Made by a program: the position numbers and the translations under genes | Shown here: one piece after another, positions 6,449 through 7,473 of the stretch | How the letters are laid out: every line of letters starts with the position of its first letter | Position numbering within the stretch: the first letter of the stretch is position 1 | Assembly: GCA_937983475.1 (NCBI GenBank) | Contig: CALJZV010000450.1 | Span: 1-7,473, forward strand | Source of the DNA: an uncultured Verrucomicrobiales bacterium | Lineage (GTDB): Bacteria > Verrucomicrobiota > Verrucomicrobiia > Limisphaerales > JACDHS01 | Length of the DNA stretch: 7,473 nucleotides | Direction: 5' to 3' | The notes under the pieces: generated by a model | Told to the model about the DNA's origin: nothing | Seen by the model: only the letters and a program-made list of their open reading frames with translations | Database searches by the model: none

Positions 6449-6600
6449 TTTTCCACGTGGCGGACAAAGTTTTGGCTCCCAAAATAAAGTTTTCCACGCA
6501 GAACACGGAATTTTGTTTCCGCAAAACTTGTCCGCAGCGCAGATCGCGGAATTTTGGTTCCATAAAAAGGGATTTCCACGTCGCGGACAAAATTTCCCGG
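6449..6600. repeat. Degenerate tandem repeat, period about 41 bp, roughly 3.7 copies
   Basis: Units begin near 6449, 6490, 6528 and 6572 (spacings 41, 38 and 44). Each reads roughly TTTTCCACG, a GCGGA-like block, AATTTTGG, then TTCC and an A-run. The preceding stretch 6428-6448 (AATTTCGGTTTACAAAA) looks like the tail half of a further copy. The copies differ by many substitutions and small indels, so this is an old array. It is not CRISPR: there are no exact repeats and no unique spacers. Confidence 0.6.
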
Positions 6601-6633
6601 AGGGACGAGCTCCCGCGAGTCCCATTTCATTTC
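6599..6633 (+). repeat. GGACGAGCTC repeat, copy 1
   Basis: This 35-base copy begins GGAGGGACGAGCTCCCGCG and ends in ATTTCATTTC. It aligns nearly base for base with the copy at 6685-6720, apart from a few single-base indels. Confidence 0.65.
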
Positions 6634-6648
6634 TGCGGCGAAAAGCTT

Positions 6649-6672
6649 GGGGCTCGTATAACTCGCCCCTCC
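6649..6672 (-). repeat. GGACGAGCTC-type repeat, inverted diverged copy
   Basis: Read on the minus strand this 24-base stretch starts GGAGGGGCGAG and ends CGAGCCCC, matching copy 1 at both ends and diverged in the middle. It lacks the ATTTCATTTC tail. Confidence 0.4.
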
Positions 6673-6681
6673 GGCCATAAA

Positions 6682-6720
6682 CGCGGAGGACGAGCTCCGC
6701 GAGTCTCACATTTTCATTTC
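6682..6720 (+). repeat. GGACGAGCTC repeat, copy 2, with a hairpin core
   Basis: The core forms a perfect 7-bp stem, CGCGGAG (6682-6688) with CTCCGCG (6695-6701), around the loop GACGAG. The ATTTTCATTTC tail follows as in copy 1. No T-run follows, so it is not a standard terminator. Confidence 0.65.
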
Positions 6721-6934
6721 GATGAAAGAATTTGGCGCTCATAGAACCTGTCCCTCCATGAACAGGCAATCGCAGGAGCCAAATGAAAACAACGGGTGAG
6801 TTCAGGACAACAGCAACATGGCTGCGGCCGACCTGCAACACAGCCGCACTCCAAAATGCCGGGGATTTTAAAGAGGCTGCCCCCTGAAGATGAGGGCCGG
6901 TCAATGGTTTGGAACGCTGAATGTTTTGCCCGCA

Positions 6935-6958
6935 GTGGCTCGCGTCCTCGCGGGCCAC
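6935..6958. repeat. Hairpin: 10-position stem (one T/G mismatch), 4-base loop
   Basis: GTGGCTCGCG pairs with CGCGGGCCAC around TCCT. There is no T-run on either side. It resembles short intergenic palindromes rather than a terminator. Confidence 0.5.
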
Positions 6959-7010
6959 ATCCAAAATCCCCGAGCAAACCACCTGCTTCTACCTGGCGCA
7001 AACGCTTGAG

Positions 7011-7034
7011 CCAACCGGCGAAGACGCCGGTTGG
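7011..7034. repeat. Perfect hairpin: 10-bp stem, 4-base loop
   Basis: CCAACCGGCG pairs perfectly with CGCCGGTTGG around AAGA. It is followed by ATGCGCCC, not a T-run. It lies 114 bases before thrH and could be a repeat or a leader structure. Confidence 0.6.
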
Positions 7035-7147
7035 ATGCGCCCGAGACGGTCGCGCTCCCCAATCGCAATAAAGTGAGATGCGCCCTTGAACCATCCCATG
7101 CTGAAGCCGCACTCGACATCAGGGGAAACTTTGCGAAACTATTCCGC

Positions 7148-7473
7148 GTGAAGCAGTCAATCGTCACCTTGGACATGGAAGGGGTTTTGACCCCCGAAAT
7201 CTGGATTGCCGTCGCTGAGAAAACCGGCATCGAGAATTTGCGCCTGACCACCCGGGACATTCCCGACTACGACGTGCTGATGCGCGGGCGGCTCAAGATT
7301 CTCGACGAAAACGGCCTCAAGCTCTCCGACATCCAGCAGGTCATCGGCTGCCTCAAGCTGCTGGACGGCGCCCGGGAATTTCTCGACGAACTGCGGACGC
7401 TCACCCAGGTCATCATTCTTTCGGACACCTTTGAGGAATTCGCCAAGCCGCTGATGCTGCAGCTCAATTGGCC
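7148..7473 (+). CDS. thrH: ThrH, bifunctional phosphoserine phosphatase/homoserine phosphotransferase (3' end outside window)
   Basis: The visible 108 residues are a HAD-superfamily enzyme closely following the ThrH pattern. The nucleophile motif is L-D-M-E-G-V-L (Asp9; Glu11 where other HAD enzymes have Asp, as is normal in ThrH). After it come PEIWIAVAEKTGI, TTRDIPDYDVLM, RLKILDENGLKLSDIQ and the second HAD motif ILSDTFEEFA with Ser92. ThrH dephosphorylates phosphoserine and can move its phosphate to homoserine, linking serine and threonine/methionine metabolism. The start is taken as GTG at 7148 because family proteins begin about eight residues before the nucleophile Asp. An in-frame GTG at 7073 would add 25 residues with no family match. 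No good ribosome binding site precedes 7148. The gene runs off the window, so motifs III and IV are not seen. Confidence 0.93.
   Translation, partial: MKQSIVTLDMEGVLTPEIWIAVAEKTGIENLRLTTRDIPDYDVLMRGRLKILDENGLKLSDIQQVIGCLKLLDGAREFLDELRTLTQVIILSDTFEEFAKPLMLQLNW

Larger units (their letters stand above)
6202..7147. other. Long intergenic region without a convincing gene
   Basis: About 946 bases separate rsmI from thrH, which diverge, so promoters for both must lie here. Frames in it, including a 233-codon one on the minus strand (6281-6982), lack recognisable domains, run through repeat arrays and show no ribosome binding site, so none is called. Contents from left to right: a 10-bp palindrome GAGCGCGCTC (6247-6256) in the rsmI upstream region, the ~41-bp tandem repeat (6449-6600), the GGACGAGCTC repeats (6599-6720), and two tetraloop hairpins (6935-6958, 7011-7034). 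A perfect 10-bp inverted repeat pairs CGGGGATTTT (6860-6869) with 6963-6972. AT-rich, then GC-rich composition in patches suggests a mosaic of repeat remnants. Confidence 0.6.

Noticed and set aside
6449..6600. CRISPR array
   Set aside because: Units are diverged along their whole length with no constant repeat and variable spacer pattern, and no cas gene is present.
6281..6982. 233-codon open frame on the minus strand in the gene-poor region
   Set aside because: It crosses both repeat arrays, has no ribosome binding site or domain, and its apparent peptide repeats follow from the ~41-bp DNA repeat.
7011..7034. Intrinsic terminator
   Set aside because: The stem is strong, but no T-run follows on either strand.

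Overview
The window is a GC-rich bacterial chromosomal segment with closely packed genes. It has five gene blocks and two repeat-rich intergenic stretches. The gene set (DsbD-type reductase with a secreted redoxin, a Tudor/CarD-like protein, a DUF2064 glycosyltransferase, ThrH) and the style of the intergenic repeats suggest a Verrucomicrobiota-type genome, perhaps the Pedosphaera/Limisphaera side. This assignment is an impression from protein and repeat style, not a demonstrated placement.

Layout: (1) Positions 1-1800, plus strand: the 3' end of a DsbD-like membrane thiol:disulfide reductase, then a secreted thioredoxin-fold protein, then a TMEM14-family membrane protein. This looks like an envelope redox operon. 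(2) Positions 1779-2962, minus strand: a Tudor/CarD-like small protein followed by a TIGR04282/DUF2064 glycosyltransferase, whose 3' end overlaps the TMEM14 gene by 22 bases. (3) Positions 2979-3253: a 275-bp foldback element with 32-bp terminal inverted repeats (31/32 identical), resembling a MITE. (4) Positions 3407-4564, plus strand: an operon with strong ribosome binding sites encoding a histone H1-like basic protein, an MTH1187-type thiamine-binding protein and a two-CBS-domain protein. (5) Positions 4581-6201, minus strand: rsmI overlapping a PfkB-family sugar kinase. (6) Positions 6202-7147: about 950 bases without a convincing gene, holding a degenerate ~41-bp tandem repeat, three copies of a GGACGAGCTC-type repeat and two tetraloop hairpins. 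(7) Positions 7148 to the end: the 5' part of thrH, which begins with GTG and runs off the window.

Functionally, block 1 would carry electrons across the inner membrane to a periplasmic redoxin. Block 4 looks like a small chromatin/ligand-sensing cassette. Block 5 pairs a ribosomal RNA modification enzyme with a sugar kinase, and thrH belongs to serine/threonine/methionine metabolism. No complete new system such as a defence or CRISPR locus is visible. The least explained material is the foldback element and the layered repeats between rsmI and thrH.
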